Assembly: GCA_947447265.1 (NCBI GenBank) | Contig: CANFKC010000010.1 | Location: forward strand, 53,896 to 117,895 | Length of the DNA: 64,000 bases | Reading direction: 5' to 3' | Origin: Chitinophagaceae bacterium | Lineage (GTDB): Bacteria; Bacteroidota; Bacteroidia; Chitinophagales; Chitinophagaceae | In this document: piece by piece, positions 36,703 through 45,041 of the stretch | Numbering within the stretch: position 1 is the stretch's first letter | Layout: the number at the start of each line of letters is the position of its first letter | The notes under the pieces: generated by a model | Database searches by the model: none | Told to the model about the DNA's origin: nothing | Seen by the model: only the letters and a program-made list of their open reading frames with translations | Translations under genes and position numbers: made by a program

Positions 36703-38133
36703 ATGGGTCGCCGTATTTTCATGTTATTGCTTTGTTCGCTGTTTTTAGTAGGGTGGGCTACTGCCCAGGATAGTGTAAAACTATCCGGCACTATCAGCCA
36801 TCCCGGCGCCGACATTATAAAGATTAGTTACAACGACAATTACCTGGCCTACTATCCAAAAGCATTCACTGCAAAAGTTGATAAGAAGGGATTTTTTAAA
36901 ATGACCTTCCCTGTGCCCAAAGGCCATTTCGTGCAGGCGGAGATCAATTATGGCGATAAGCTGGCAGAACTTTTACTGAGCTCAGGCGACAGTCTTCAGA
37001 TGCAGGTAAATACCCAACACTTCGATACCAGCATACATTATTCAGGGCGGGGCGCCGATATCCAGAATTTCATAGCATTGCACACTATTACCCGTGGTCG
37101 CATGAACCAATATACCCTTAAAGTAAAAGAGGCCATCAATAATGAACCAACTGACTTTCTTAAAACAATAGCTGCCGAGTACAAGAACGAAACAGACTTT
37201 CTTACAGCAAAAGGTAGTGGGCTACCACCGGCCTTCGTTAATTACTGGAAGGCGTTCTATTTATATTACAATTACTTCTTCATGCAGCAATATCCGCAAA
37301 TGCATGAAATTGTCCGGCTACGCAGGTATACCGATACCATACCCGAACAAAACTACCAGGTGTTGCATGCTATGCCACTGGCCTTTAACGACAGCCTTTT
37401 GCAATTGCCACCCTACCTGCTTTATTTAACGGGCGTTGTTGAGGCGAAACTAAAAGCCGATGGTTATACCTGGATAGGAAAAGACACCATGAAGGCCAGG
37501 AAACTGGAAGATAGCGCGCATACGCTGGCCTATACGACCCTACCCGCCGGAAGTGCAGCATACTACATAGCGCAGGGCATTTACGGGAAGGCAAAAGCCC
37601 AGCAACTGTCCCGCACAGAATACCAGTACGCTAAATTCAAGGCACATTGGCCTAACAGCAGCTATTTACCTTTACTTGATAAACAGGTAAGCCTGGCAAG
37701 GAAATTAGCGCCCGGCCAACCGGCACCTGACTTTACCATAACTACAGCAGAAGGCAAACAGATGAAGCTCAGCGACCTGAAAGGTAAGGTCGTCTACCTC
37801 GGCTTTTGGGCTGGCTGGTGCAGGCAGTGCGTGGGTGAAATGCTGAACGAAAAAAAGATGAAGGATCTGCTGAAAAAGAAACCGGCAGCCTTTGTTTATG
37901 TGTCTTTATCTAATGACACGGCAACTGAAAAAACACTGATAGAACACTACAAAATAGAAGGCATTTTCACCACCGAGGCATCGGGCTGGGAGTCGAAAGT
38001 CGCACAGGCATATGGTGTTCAGAATCTGCCGGCTTACTATCTTATTGATAAGGAAGGCAATTTTGCCGCGCAAACGGCACCTACGCCTATGCAAATACTG
38101 GAATTGGTGCAGGCTATCGAAAAACTATTCTGA
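36703..38133 (+). CDS. TlpA-like periplasmic thiol-disulfide oxidoreductase
   Basis: The 476-residue protein has a signal peptide (cleavage after ATAQ near residue 22), an N-terminal beta-rich domain (~25-120) of the kind found with Bacteroidota TlpA proteins, a helical middle, and a C-terminal thioredoxin fold (~340-476). The redox centre is Trp-Cys-Arg-Gln-Cys (about residues 373-376 for CRQC), preceded by LGFWAGW, and the cis-Pro loop is VQNLPAYYLID. It probably reduces disulfides or supports cytochrome/heme maturation outside the cytoplasm. A convergent response regulator ends 41 bases away. Confidence 0.9.
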   Translation: MGRRIFMLLLCSLFLVGWATAQDSVKLSGTISHPGADIIKISYNDNYLAYYPKAFTAKVDKKGFFKMTFPVPKGHFVQAEINYGDKLAELLLSSGDSLQMQVNTQHFDTSIHYSGRGADIQNFIALHTITRGRMNQYTLKVKEAINNEPTDFLKTIAAEYKNETDFLTAKGSGLPPAFVNYWKAFYLYYNYFFMQQYPQMHEIVRLRRYTDTIPEQNYQVLHAMPLAFNDSLLQLPPYLLYLTGVVEAKLKADGYTWIGKDTMKARKLEDSAHTLAYTTLPAGSAAYYIAQGIYGKAKAQQLSRTEYQYAKFKAHWPNSSYLPLLDKQVSLARKLAPGQPAPDFTITTAEGKQMKLSDLKGKVVYLGFWAGWCRQCVGEMLNEKKMKDLLKKKPAAFVYVSLSNDTATEKTLIEHYKIEGIFTTEASGWESKVAQAYGVQNLPAYYLIDKEGNFAAQTAPTPMQILELVQAIEKLF

Positions 38134-38174
38134 TAAGCTGCACCAATTACGTTATGTTTCTATAAACTATTGTT

Positions 38175-38894
38175 CTATTCGGCCGCTGCGAGCGGGTCAC
38201 CGTTCATTACAAACTTGAAACCGATACCGTGTATGGTCTGCAACTTTGCATTGGTCTGGTTTTTCAGGTACTTTCTTACTTTGGTAATGAAAACATCCAT
38301 GCTTCTGCCCAGGAAGTAATCATCCTTACCCCAAACGTTCATTAATATTTCATCGCGCTTCAGTACCCTGTTCACATTCATGCACAAATACCTGAAAAGA
38401 TCAGCTTCCCTTTGGGTAAGCTGGTAGTGTTCTGTTTCGTTAGAGAGCGTAAGGTTAGAATAATCGAAGTTAAGGTTACCTATCCTGAAATACATTGGGC
38501 CTTCCTGCTCTTTTTTCTTGCTGCGCTTCAGGAAAACCTGTATCCTTTTAAGCACCTCGTGCATATTGTAGGGCTTAATAACATAGTCATCAGCGCCTAC
38601 ATCAAAACCCGCAAGCCTGTCATCATCCATACTTTTTGAAGTAAGCATCATGATAGGGATGTTCTCATTCTTTTTGCGGATATGGTTTGCCAACTCAATA
38701 CCATCTTTCTTGCCGGGCAGCATAACATCTAACAGGCAGATGTCATAAATATTTTTCATGAATTGTTGCCAGGCAGTATCACTGTCTGTGCACAAATTCA
38801 CTTCATAATTCTGCTTTTGCAAAAAATCCTTCACCACGAATCCGAGTACCGGATCGTCTTCTACTAACAATATTTTAACCTTGGGTTGCGACAT
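38175..38894 (-). CDS. OmpR/PhoB-family response regulator
   Basis: The 239-residue two-domain regulator has a receiver domain with acidic pocket D13/D14, phosphoacceptor D56 (LLDVMLP), T85 and K107 (VIKPYN), then a winged-helix DNA-binding domain (~135-232; LTQREADLFRYLCMNVNRVL and RSMDVFITKVRKYL). It resembles Bacteroidota RprY-type regulators. No sensor kinase gene adjoins it, so its partner is elsewhere. It is transcribed away from ruvC's start region and is probably monocistronic. Confidence 0.92.
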   Translation of the reverse strand: MSQPKVKILLVEDDPVLGFVVKDFLQKQNYEVNLCTDSDTAWQQFMKNIYDICLLDVMLPGKKDGIELANHIRKKNENIPIMMLTSKSMDDDRLAGFDVGADDYVIKPYNMHEVLKRIQVFLKRSKKKEQEGPMYFRIGNLNFDYSNLTLSNETEHYQLTQREADLFRYLCMNVNRVLKRDEILMNVWGKDDYFLGRSMDVFITKVRKYLKNQTNAKLQTIHGIGFKFVMNGDPLAAAE

Positions 38895-38985
38895 AAATCA
38901 AAACGGGCGATTTTAAATCTTGTGCTAATATACCACTTCTTATTATTCTATTGCATTGTTAAACACAAATAAGTATAACAAAAGT

Positions 38986-39573
38986 TTACTTTACTCTATC
39001 CGGGTTCACCTGAACGAAGGCTTCCCAGCTATTTTGCTTCTTTCCTTTCGGCACTTTAATGCCTGTAGCATGCGTAACCGGGTTGCCTTGCTGGTAATAA
39101 TGGCAAAGCGCCACAGCTACCGCATCAGTCGCATCCATATAGGGCGACTCCTCTTCAAATTTAAGCGTGCACTGCAACATTTTCCAAACTTGTTCCTTTG
39201 TTGCATTGCCTTTCCCGGTAACTGATTGCTTTATTTTGCGCGGCGCGTATTCCGTTGCATTCAGGCCTGCAGCCATTGCTGCTGCCATCGCAACGCCTTG
39301 CGCCCTTCCCAATTTTAGCATGCTCTGCACATTCTTCCCAAAAAACGGGGCTTCAATGGCTACAGCATAAGGTTTATATAGCTTTATCAGCGACTCAGTC
39401 TTTTTAAAAATAAGATGCAGGCGTTCCGAATGGTCTTCTTTATTCGAAAGTTTCAGTACCCCCATCTCCAACAGCGTCACCGTTTTATTATCAATGGCAA
39501 TCAATCCGTAACCCATTACCAGGGTGCCGGGGTCTATGCCAAGTATCACTTTACTAGTAGTATTCAATAACAC
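38986..39573 (-). CDS. ruvC: Crossover junction endodeoxyribonuclease RuvC
   Basis: RuvC resolves Holliday junctions by symmetric cuts. The 195-residue protein has the RNase H-like catalytic acidic set: D14 in LGIDPGT, Glu in VAIEAPFFGKN, and the C-terminal Asp pair in YMDATDAVAVALCHYY. The start is a GTG at 39573, 18 bases after an exact -7 element. The last ~20 residues (KKQNSWEAFVQVNPDRVK) form a Lys-rich tail. Confidence 0.94.
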   Translation of the reverse strand: MLLNTTSKVILGIDPGTLVMGYGLIAIDNKTVTLLEMGVLKLSNKEDHSERLHLIFKKTESLIKLYKPYAVAIEAPFFGKNVQSMLKLGRAQGVAMAAAMAAGLNATEYAPRKIKQSVTGKGNATKEQVWKMLQCTLKFEEESPYMDATDAVAVALCHYYQQGNPVTHATGIKVPKGKKQNSWEAFVQVNPDRVK

Positions 39574-39591
39574 GGATTTTATTACCCCCTA

Positions 39592-39599
39592 CAAAAATA
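39592..39599 (-). promoter_or_regulatory. Candidate -7 element of ruvC
   Basis: The minus strand reads TATTTTTG, an exact TAnnTTTG match, 18 bases upstream of the ruvC GTG. A second near-match (TATTTTG) lies just upstream. A palindrome TGTTTAAACA is near 39608. Confidence 0.45.
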
Positions 39600-39825
39600 G
39601 CAAAATATGTTTAAACATACATTTAAATGACAATGCAAATTTTGGAACAACAATAACATCGCGATTTTGGCTTTTTACGTAAATAATACGAGCTTTGATT
39701 AGTACGAAATGGCGCTTATCTGCTGTTGTAGCTTAGTTAAATATAGCTTAACGTCTGCCGCTCGCATAAAATTCTTTTAGCCTTGGGCATAGTATTTGCA
39801 ATTACCTAGTAACACAATGGTGAAT

Positions 39826-40635
39826 ATGGAAAAGAAAAGGAATTTTTATAACGGTTTAAAACTTGCAATTGCAGCCGCTGCTATGGCGGTTAGCCCATTG
39901 CTGGGTTTCGCGCAAGGCAATTTCGTAAAAAGTTTCCAGGAAGGGGAGAAGTTGACTTTCCGGGTTTATTATAATATGAGCTTTATATGGATCAATTCAG
40001 GCAATGCTGAATTTACTGTTAATCCTGAAGTTGTAAGTGGTCACAGCGTATATCATATCACAGGCGTAGGCAATACCGCAAGCTCTTTTGAATGGTTTTA
40101 TAAGGTGAGAGATGTCTACGAAACCTATGTAGATAAAGAAACCCTACTGCCTGTAAAATTTGTGCGGAACGTAAATGAAGGTGGTCTTAAATTCTGCAAC
40201 GAGGTTTCATTTAAGCACGATAAATGCATTGCGGTTTCTGACAAGCAGGAATTTGCCATACCCAAGAACACACAAGATGTGCTTTCCTCTATGTATTTTG
40301 CCCGCAACGTAAACTATAACGCTTACAAGCCCGGCGATAAAATACCGTTTACCATGTTTTTAGATAAGCAGGTATATAATTTATATATCCGGTATATAAG
40401 CAAAGAACGCATCACCACCCACATGGGTACATTTAATGCTATAAAAATCTCCCCGCTACTTATTCAGGGCACTATTTTTAAAGATGGCAACAAAATGACC
40501 ATCTGGCTCAGCGACGACGATAATCACCTCCCACTGCGTATAGAAAGCCCTATTTTAATAGGTAATATTAAAATAGACCTATTGGAATACGAAAATCTGA
40601 GAAACCCGTTCGGGGGATTGATAAGCAGTAAGTAA
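39826..40635 (+). CDS. DUF3108 family periplasmic protein
   Basis: From ATG 39826 the 269-residue protein begins MEKKRNFYNGLKLAIAAAAM and has a signal peptide cleaved after LGFAQ. ATG 39817 (MVNMEKK) and TTG 39796 are alternative starts. FQEGEKLTFRVYYNMSFIWI, SSFEWFYKVRDVYETYVDKE and MTIWLSDDDNHLPLRIESPI match the DUF3108 pattern, a beta-rich lipocalin-like envelope protein of unknown function widespread in Gram-negative bacteria. It ends only 2 bases from the convergent rloB stop. Confidence 0.88.
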   Translation: MEKKRNFYNGLKLAIAAAAMAVSPLLGFAQGNFVKSFQEGEKLTFRVYYNMSFIWINSGNAEFTVNPEVVSGHSVYHITGVGNTASSFEWFYKVRDVYETYVDKETLLPVKFVRNVNEGGLKFCNEVSFKHDKCIAVSDKQEFAIPKNTQDVLSSMYFARNVNYNAYKPGDKIPFTMFLDKQVYNLYIRYISKERITTHMGTFNAIKISPLLIQGTIFKDGNKMTIWLSDDDNHLPLRIESPILIGNIKIDLLEYENLRNPFGGLISSK

Positions 40636-40637
40636 GA

Positions 40638-41303
40638 CTAAACTTTCCCATCTATATTCCTTGCCAAAATAATATCCAACTCATCTTGTATCAGTGGAAG
40701 TATTTTATTCGCGAGATCATGAACATTTGTGCTAAAGAGTATGGGTTGACCACTCTCCGATTGAAAATTAATTTCAGAGTGAGATGCTGCTTTTTTGATA
40801 AATACTGGATGTTTTCTTGTATCAAATCCTCCCGGTATTTTCGTTCCCAAATATGCTTTCATTCCATTAGCCTGCGCCACCTCTTCAAATTCAGGCTTTA
40901 ATTCATGGAAATGATAGTACAACCAAATTTCAAAAGAGGGGTTACTTTGAGCAACAAACCAGTTCTCGTACTGTGAGCAGCTTTCTTTTAAGGCAGAAAT
41001 CTTATCTTTCCATTCGTCGGTGTCTATTACAAACCAAACCTGATCAATTTCATTTAGCTCATACTTTGGGGTTGGATTATTTTCCGACTGTATAATAAAG
41101 CTTGTAGCTTTTTCAAATAAGCCATCAGGAGAATTTTTGTCATGCTGACCCGCTGCAATTATCTCAAATCTGATTCGAGAATCGATTGACGCGAAGAAAT
41201 TAAAATAGTGTGGCTCTCTCCACTTCCCTTCGCAGAAAATGTAAAATACAGCCGCATCCCTGTTAGGTTCTTTTTTGGCATATGAAAAATTCCTTGTGAG
41301 CAT
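40638..41303 (-). CDS. rloB: RloB/AbiLii-like protein (TOPRIM-related nuclease candidate)
   Basis: The 221-residue protein matches the RloB family, the effector partner of AAA ATPase RloA in restriction-linked and AbiL phage-defence modules. It has an N-terminal FYIFCEGKWREPHYF (E25...E30...Y33-F34) in place of the usual EGxxTExxYF, a VWFVIDTDEW acidic strand at ~89-98, and the family phrase SNPSFEIWLYYHF (~119-131). The conserved acidic residues suggest a TOPRIM-like metal-dependent nuclease fold. It starts 1 base after rloA stops, so the two form one unit. The third base positions look more AT-rich than in neighbours, suggesting transfer. Confidence 0.85.
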   Translation of the reverse strand: MLTRNFSYAKKEPNRDAAVFYIFCEGKWREPHYFNFFASIDSRIRFEIIAAGQHDKNSPDGLFEKATSFIIQSENNPTPKYELNEIDQVWFVIDTDEWKDKISALKESCSQYENWFVAQSNPSFEIWLYYHFHELKPEFEEVAQANGMKAYLGTKIPGGFDTRKHPVFIKKAASHSEINFQSESGQPILFSTNVHDLANKILPLIQDELDIILARNIDGKV

Positions 41304-41304
41304 A

Positions 41305-42648
41305 TTAATCTTTATTGTGCCAATTTAAATCATGCAAATTTCCCAAAAATGGTATAGCACCATATCTACCTGTAAGATATCCTTTTCTTATATCAATTGT
41401 GCTGTGTTCTTTAAAATCGCTAAGTGAGTATAATTTAGTTGCGCCACTTTGGCTTTTTTCTGCAAACCAGATTTCATCCGTCCTAAATATATCCTGGTCT
41501 AGTAAATTTGATTCGTGGGTAGTAAAGATCAATTGTCCCTTAGTACTTTCATCACTTGAGAATTTTGATATCAGTTCTTTGATAATGGTTGGGTGGAGGC
41601 TGCGTTCCATTTCGTCAATAATGAACGTGCAATCAATATTGATAAGTTGGTGAATTGCAGGTATAAAGTCCAATAATCTTTTAGTGCCATCAGATTCCTC
41701 ATGAAAAAGAAAATCGACCTTGTTACCATTTTCATCATTATGTAAGAGTAGTAACTCCTTAACGACAAGCCTACTATTTTCGTTGACCAGCGCTACTCTC
41801 TCTACAAAACGTCCTTTTTTTGGTAAAGATTTCACACTATCCGGCGCATTAATTAGTTCCTCCTTTATCCTCTCAACTTCTTCATTATAGTCGTCACCAA
41901 AAAAATCTTCAAATGACGTTTTATCTATCTTCAATTCAACTACCCCTGTGTTAAATGATTTAAGCAATTCCTTCACAAAAGATTTATAGCCATCGATAGT
42001 ATCAATATTTTGAATAAAAACTCCATTAGCATTAGTTCCAGTACCAATTAAAATTAATTTATTAGCAATCCAATTAAATGCTGAATGGATATCAACAAAA
42101 GAAGCCTCCTTAATTCCATGTAATAGAAAAAAAAGCGGTAATTGTGGATTTAGCAGGCTTTTCTCAATTACATTTTTTAGAACCAAATTTTTTTCGTCAC
42201 GCTCAAATTCTTCGAAAAAATGAATAGTATCTGTTTGTCGGCTAAAAATTAGCTTATCATTATTTATGCCTGCCTCACCAAAGTATTCCTCTAAAATTAT
42301 ACCATTTTGTATCGAAATAGAATAGAAGTAGATGGACTTGCCACTCGAAAACTCAATTGCCAATTCAACAGGCTGAGATAAAGTGAAATTCGAAAGTTTA
42401 AATTTTTGAGAAGTCAATGCGTAAGGGATAATGCCCGTTGTCATCAATGACTTTAAGCACCCAATAGCCTTTACCAGATTCGATTTCCCCGACCCATTTG
42501 CTCCATATATGGCAGTTTGCTTTAATGCTGTTATCCCATTTCTGTGATATTTGTGCTTTTCCAATCTCGTAGCCCTTCCCGGCAACAGGTTAAATTCTGT
42601 TTCCTCTTTAAAAGAATAAAGGTTTTTAACAATAAATCGGATTAGCAT
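41305..42648 (-). CDS. rloA: RloA/AbiLi-like ABC-type AAA ATPase
   Basis: The 447-residue protein belongs to the AAA_15/SMC-like ABC ATPases used in defence (RloA, AbiLi; cousins of PARIS AriA and OLD). It begins LIRFIVKNLYSFKEETEFNL, with Walker A GANGSGKSN at 49-57, an ABC-signature-like ESDGTKRL at 318-325, Walker B TFIIDEMERSLHP at 341-353, and the H-loop FTTHES at 375-380. Between the motifs is a long helical insert (~100-300). Family knowledge points to phage sensing and control of the RloB effector. It is the first gene of the pair, and a palindrome immediately precedes its ATG. Confidence 0.88.
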   Translation of the reverse strand: MLIRFIVKNLYSFKEETEFNLLPGRATRLEKHKYHRNGITALKQTAIYGANGSGKSNLVKAIGCLKSLMTTGIIPYALTSQKFKLSNFTLSQPVELAIEFSSGKSIYFYSISIQNGIILEEYFGEAGINNDKLIFSRQTDTIHFFEEFERDEKNLVLKNVIEKSLLNPQLPLFFLLHGIKEASFVDIHSAFNWIANKLILIGTGTNANGVFIQNIDTIDGYKSFVKELLKSFNTGVVELKIDKTSFEDFFGDDYNEEVERIKEELINAPDSVKSLPKKGRFVERVALVNENSRLVVKELLLLHNDENGNKVDFLFHEESDGTKRLLDFIPAIHQLINIDCTFIIDEMERSLHPTIIKELISKFSSDESTKGQLIFTTHESNLLDQDIFRTDEIWFAEKSQSGATKLYSLSDFKEHSTIDIRKGYLTGRYGAIPFLGNLHDLNWHNKD

Positions 42649-42649
42649 T

Positions 42650-42666
42650 GCGTGATAATTTCACGC
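42650..42666. promoter_or_regulatory. Palindrome GCGTGA-N5-TCACGC at the rloA start
   Basis: A perfect 6-bp inverted repeat with 5-base spacer lies 2 bases upstream of the rloA start codon. A further half-site GCGTGATA recurs at about 42723-42730. It may be an operator or an mRNA hairpin blocking the start; both would keep the defence genes low. Confidence 0.5.
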
Positions 42667-42950
42667 AAATTAACGATTTTTGATTGAAATATTCACATAA
42701 AGCGACATTATACTCCTTACTGCGTGATATTTTTACAACATTGCTGCTAAAAGTGAGATTTCCAGTTGAAGATTTCGCAATAAATAATGCAGCCGTAACA
42801 AATCAACTCACCCTCATCACACCATTTTACAATTGCCCCTTCCTGTCATTGAAATTATTACCTTTAGGGTGATTTTTCAACAAAAAAAGCAAGTAATCTA
42901 AAGTTTTTCAAAAAGCATGGGTTACTTTTTCTATAAAAAAGTATTAACGA
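42667..42950. other. Divergent region between rloA and the ECF sigma factor gene
   Basis: No gene is seen. AT-rich sequence with one GCGTGATA half-site near 42723 and a short segment (GTCATTGAAATTATTACC then TTTAGGGTGA, ~42847-42873) loosely like the repeat at 33769. Promoters for both flanking genes should be here, but none matches consensus clearly. Confidence 0.5.
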
Positions 42951-43535
42951 GTGTACAGTCCCGAAAATAACGAACAACAAGTACTTACAGCACTTGCCAG
43001 AGGCGACAGGGCAGCTACCGAGCAGATTTACAAACAGCAATACCCCATTATTAACGGTTGGTTAATAAAAAATGGTGGCTCTGCTGATGACTCGGCAGAT
43101 CTGTTTCAGGAAGCAATGGTGGTATTGTTTGGGAAAGTACAGGAAGAGGAGTTCAGGCTCACGTGCAGTGTCGGTACCTATTTATTTGCCATCAGCAAAC
43201 ACCTTTGGTACAAAAAGTTGCAGCGGCAACACAAAGAACCCACAAGGTTGTTTGACAATACCGAGGGCGATGACGAAGGCTACGGCCATCCTGCACATGA
43301 AGATGATGTGAACATTCACCATGAACGCGAAGCGCATTTCGAATTGCTGGATAATGCGCTGGACCAGATAGGTGAACCTTGCCGGTCACTACTACAGGCA
43401 TACTATCATAAAGATAAAAGTATGCAGCAAATAGCGGTCGATTTCGGGTATACCAATCCTGAAAACGCCAAAACACAGAAATATAAATGCCTTGCCAGGC
43501 TGCGGAAGTTGTTTTATACCATGCAGTCAAAATGA
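42951..43535 (+). CDS. ECF-type RNA polymerase sigma factor
   Basis: The 194-residue sigma-70 family protein has region 2 (GDRAATEQIYKQQYPIINGW then DSADLFQEAMVVLFGK) and region 4 (LDQIGEPCRSLLQAYYHKDK, SMQQIAVDFGYTNPENAKTQ, KYKCLARLRKLF). The start is a GTG at 42951; no in-frame ATG is nearby. The next gene, 10 bases after the stop, encodes a membrane protein with an anti-sigma-like N-terminus, the usual pairing for ECF factors. Confidence 0.92.
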   Translation: MYSPENNEQQVLTALARGDRAATEQIYKQQYPIINGWLIKNGGSADDSADLFQEAMVVLFGKVQEEEFRLTCSVGTYLFAISKHLWYKKLQRQHKEPTRLFDNTEGDDEGYGHPAHEDDVNIHHEREAHFELLDNALDQIGEPCRSLLQAYYHKDKSMQQIAVDFGYTNPENAKTQKYKCLARLRKLFYTMQSK

Positions 43536-43545
43536 AACAAAAGTT

Positions 43546-44637
43546 ATGAACGCGAATAATATCTGGGAAATAGCTGAATCTTACCTCGACGGCACTATGT
43601 TGCCAGCCGATGTAGCGTCAGTAAATGCCCGACTGAAAACAGACCCCACCTTTGCAGCTGAGTTCAATGAAAATATAAACCTCATCAACTCACTGAACAG
43701 TAACGGTAAGCAAAAGCGTTTCCGCACAATGCTTACAGATATCCATAACAAGCAGCTTACCGAAAAGCCAGTAAAGAAGACGTTTGCATTACCTGCTTAT
43801 TTCTGGCGCACTGCAGCTGTTGCTGCCGGGGTTGCTTTAATTACTTCTATCGGCACCTATTCTTTGTTTATCAACTCTGCCAATAAAAACGCTTCGCAAT
43901 ACAGCACCATCAGCCGCGAAGTAGAACACCTTAAGAATGTGCAGAAAAGGCAGCAGGAACAACAGAATGCCATTATCGATTCTATTAAGAAAAAAAACGC
44001 ACCGGTAATACCAACATCGGAAGTGCGCTTTACCGGAACCGGTTTCGCCATTACCAACGATGGTTATTTTGCAACTGCCTATCACGTTATTAACTACGGT
44101 AAGTTCGACTCGGTTTACATTGAGTGCAACGATGATAAATACTATAAAGCGGTACTCGTTAATTATAACGAAAAGACCGACATCGCAATTCTGAAGGTTG
44201 AAAAGAAAAACTTTAAGTTCGCTAAAAGCGAAGTGCCTTATGCCATCAATAATGGTAAAGCTTCTCTTGCTGCGCAGATATTTACAATTGGCTACCCTAA
44301 AGACGACATGGTGTATAGCGAAGGCTATATCAGCGCTAAGAATGGCTACAATGGCGATGCCGGCCAATATACACTGGCATTACCTGCAGGCCACGGACAA
44401 AGCGGTTCACCGGTGCTTGATGCCAATGGCAATATCTCCGGCATGTTAACCGCCATCAGCGGACCTGAAGAAGCCAACACTTATGCTGCAAACTCCAATG
44501 CGCTCATTGATGTGCTGGAACCAATCCGTGCGAATATGCATCTGCCAAAAAACAGCAAACTGGCTAAACTGAGCCGTGAAAAGCAGATAGAACAGTTAGA
44601 AGCTTACACCTTCTCAGTAAAGGTTTACAAGAAGTAA
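43546..44637 (+). CDS. Membrane protein joining an anti-sigma-like N-terminus to a trypsin-like serine protease domain
   Basis: From ATG 43546 the protein has 363 residues; an upstream in-frame start (43492) lies inside the sigma gene and is unlikely. Residues 1-60 (IWEIAESYLDGTMLPADVAS, DPTFAAEFNENINLINSLN) resemble the short cytoplasmic head of Bacteroidota anti-sigma factors. A membrane helix spans ~88-109, then a coiled-coil linker (~118-150), and a chymotrypsin-fold domain (~158-340) with His180 (TAYHVIN), Asp212 (EKTDIAIL) and Ser286 (GHGQSGSPV). The domain should lie in the periplasm. It is most likely co-transcribed with the sigma factor and followed by a terminator. Confidence 0.85.
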   Translation: MNANNIWEIAESYLDGTMLPADVASVNARLKTDPTFAAEFNENINLINSLNSNGKQKRFRTMLTDIHNKQLTEKPVKKTFALPAYFWRTAAVAAGVALITSIGTYSLFINSANKNASQYSTISREVEHLKNVQKRQQEQQNAIIDSIKKKNAPVIPTSEVRFTGTGFAITNDGYFATAYHVINYGKFDSVYIECNDDKYYKAVLVNYNEKTDIAILKVEKKNFKFAKSEVPYAINNGKASLAAQIFTIGYPKDDMVYSEGYISAKNGYNGDAGQYTLALPAGHGQSGSPVLDANGNISGMLTAISGPEEANTYAANSNALIDVLEPIRANMHLPKNSKLAKLSREKQIEQLEAYTFSVKVYKK

Positions 44638-44657
44638 AAACTACTATTTTATATTAT

Positions 44658-44685
44658 AGCCGCTCCCTCCCGGGCGGCTTTTTTT
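44658..44685 (+). terminator. Rho-independent terminator of the sigma/protease operon
   Basis: AGCCGC pairs with GCGGCT (plus two more pairs) and is followed by seven Ts, 21 bases past the protease stop. Confidence 0.85.
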
Positions 44686-44690
44686 GTGGG

Positions 44691-44990
44691 CAAATTATAT
44701 GACACAAAAAACGTTCGGGGTTGGCCTTATAATATTCGTACACCGTAGGCTTCGCCCAGGGCTATTCATGTTTCATTCCTTAGGACCATGCCATTCTTTA
44801 CGCTAAACGTGTACTCTACCAACCAAACATAAAATCAGGCATAAATTTCGCTGACTTCGCGGCTTCTTTGCGAGCCCTCTGGCTTCTTTGCTTTGAAATC
44901 CAATTTCTGCTCTAAATGTTACTACTACCGCACTATACCCTATCACTCCTTCCCTAAAAACAATACAAAACACCTAATTCCCACAAACTA
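44691..44990. repeat. Repeat-rich intergenic region
   Basis: No gene is seen. It holds a degenerate hairpin repeat (TACACCGTAGGCTTCGCCCA, about 44740-44760) and, at 44835-44896, a segment with GACTTCGCGGCTTCTTTGCG and GGCTTCTTTGC. The latter is a copy of the family seen again at 63874-63935 (minus-strand core CGCAAAGA...CGC.AAG). Confidence 0.6.
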
Positions 44991-45018
44991 AAACAGCCAC
45001 CCTTTGCAGGATGGCTGT
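44990..45018 (-). terminator. Terminator of the Ig-repeat adhesin gene
   Basis: ACAGCCACCCT pairs with AGGATGGCTGT around TTGC with one mismatch; on the minus strand it runs into TTTTAGTTT. It lies 24 bases after the stop at 45042. Confidence 0.75.
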
Positions 45019-45041
45019 CGAATAGTTATAGAACCTTGGTC

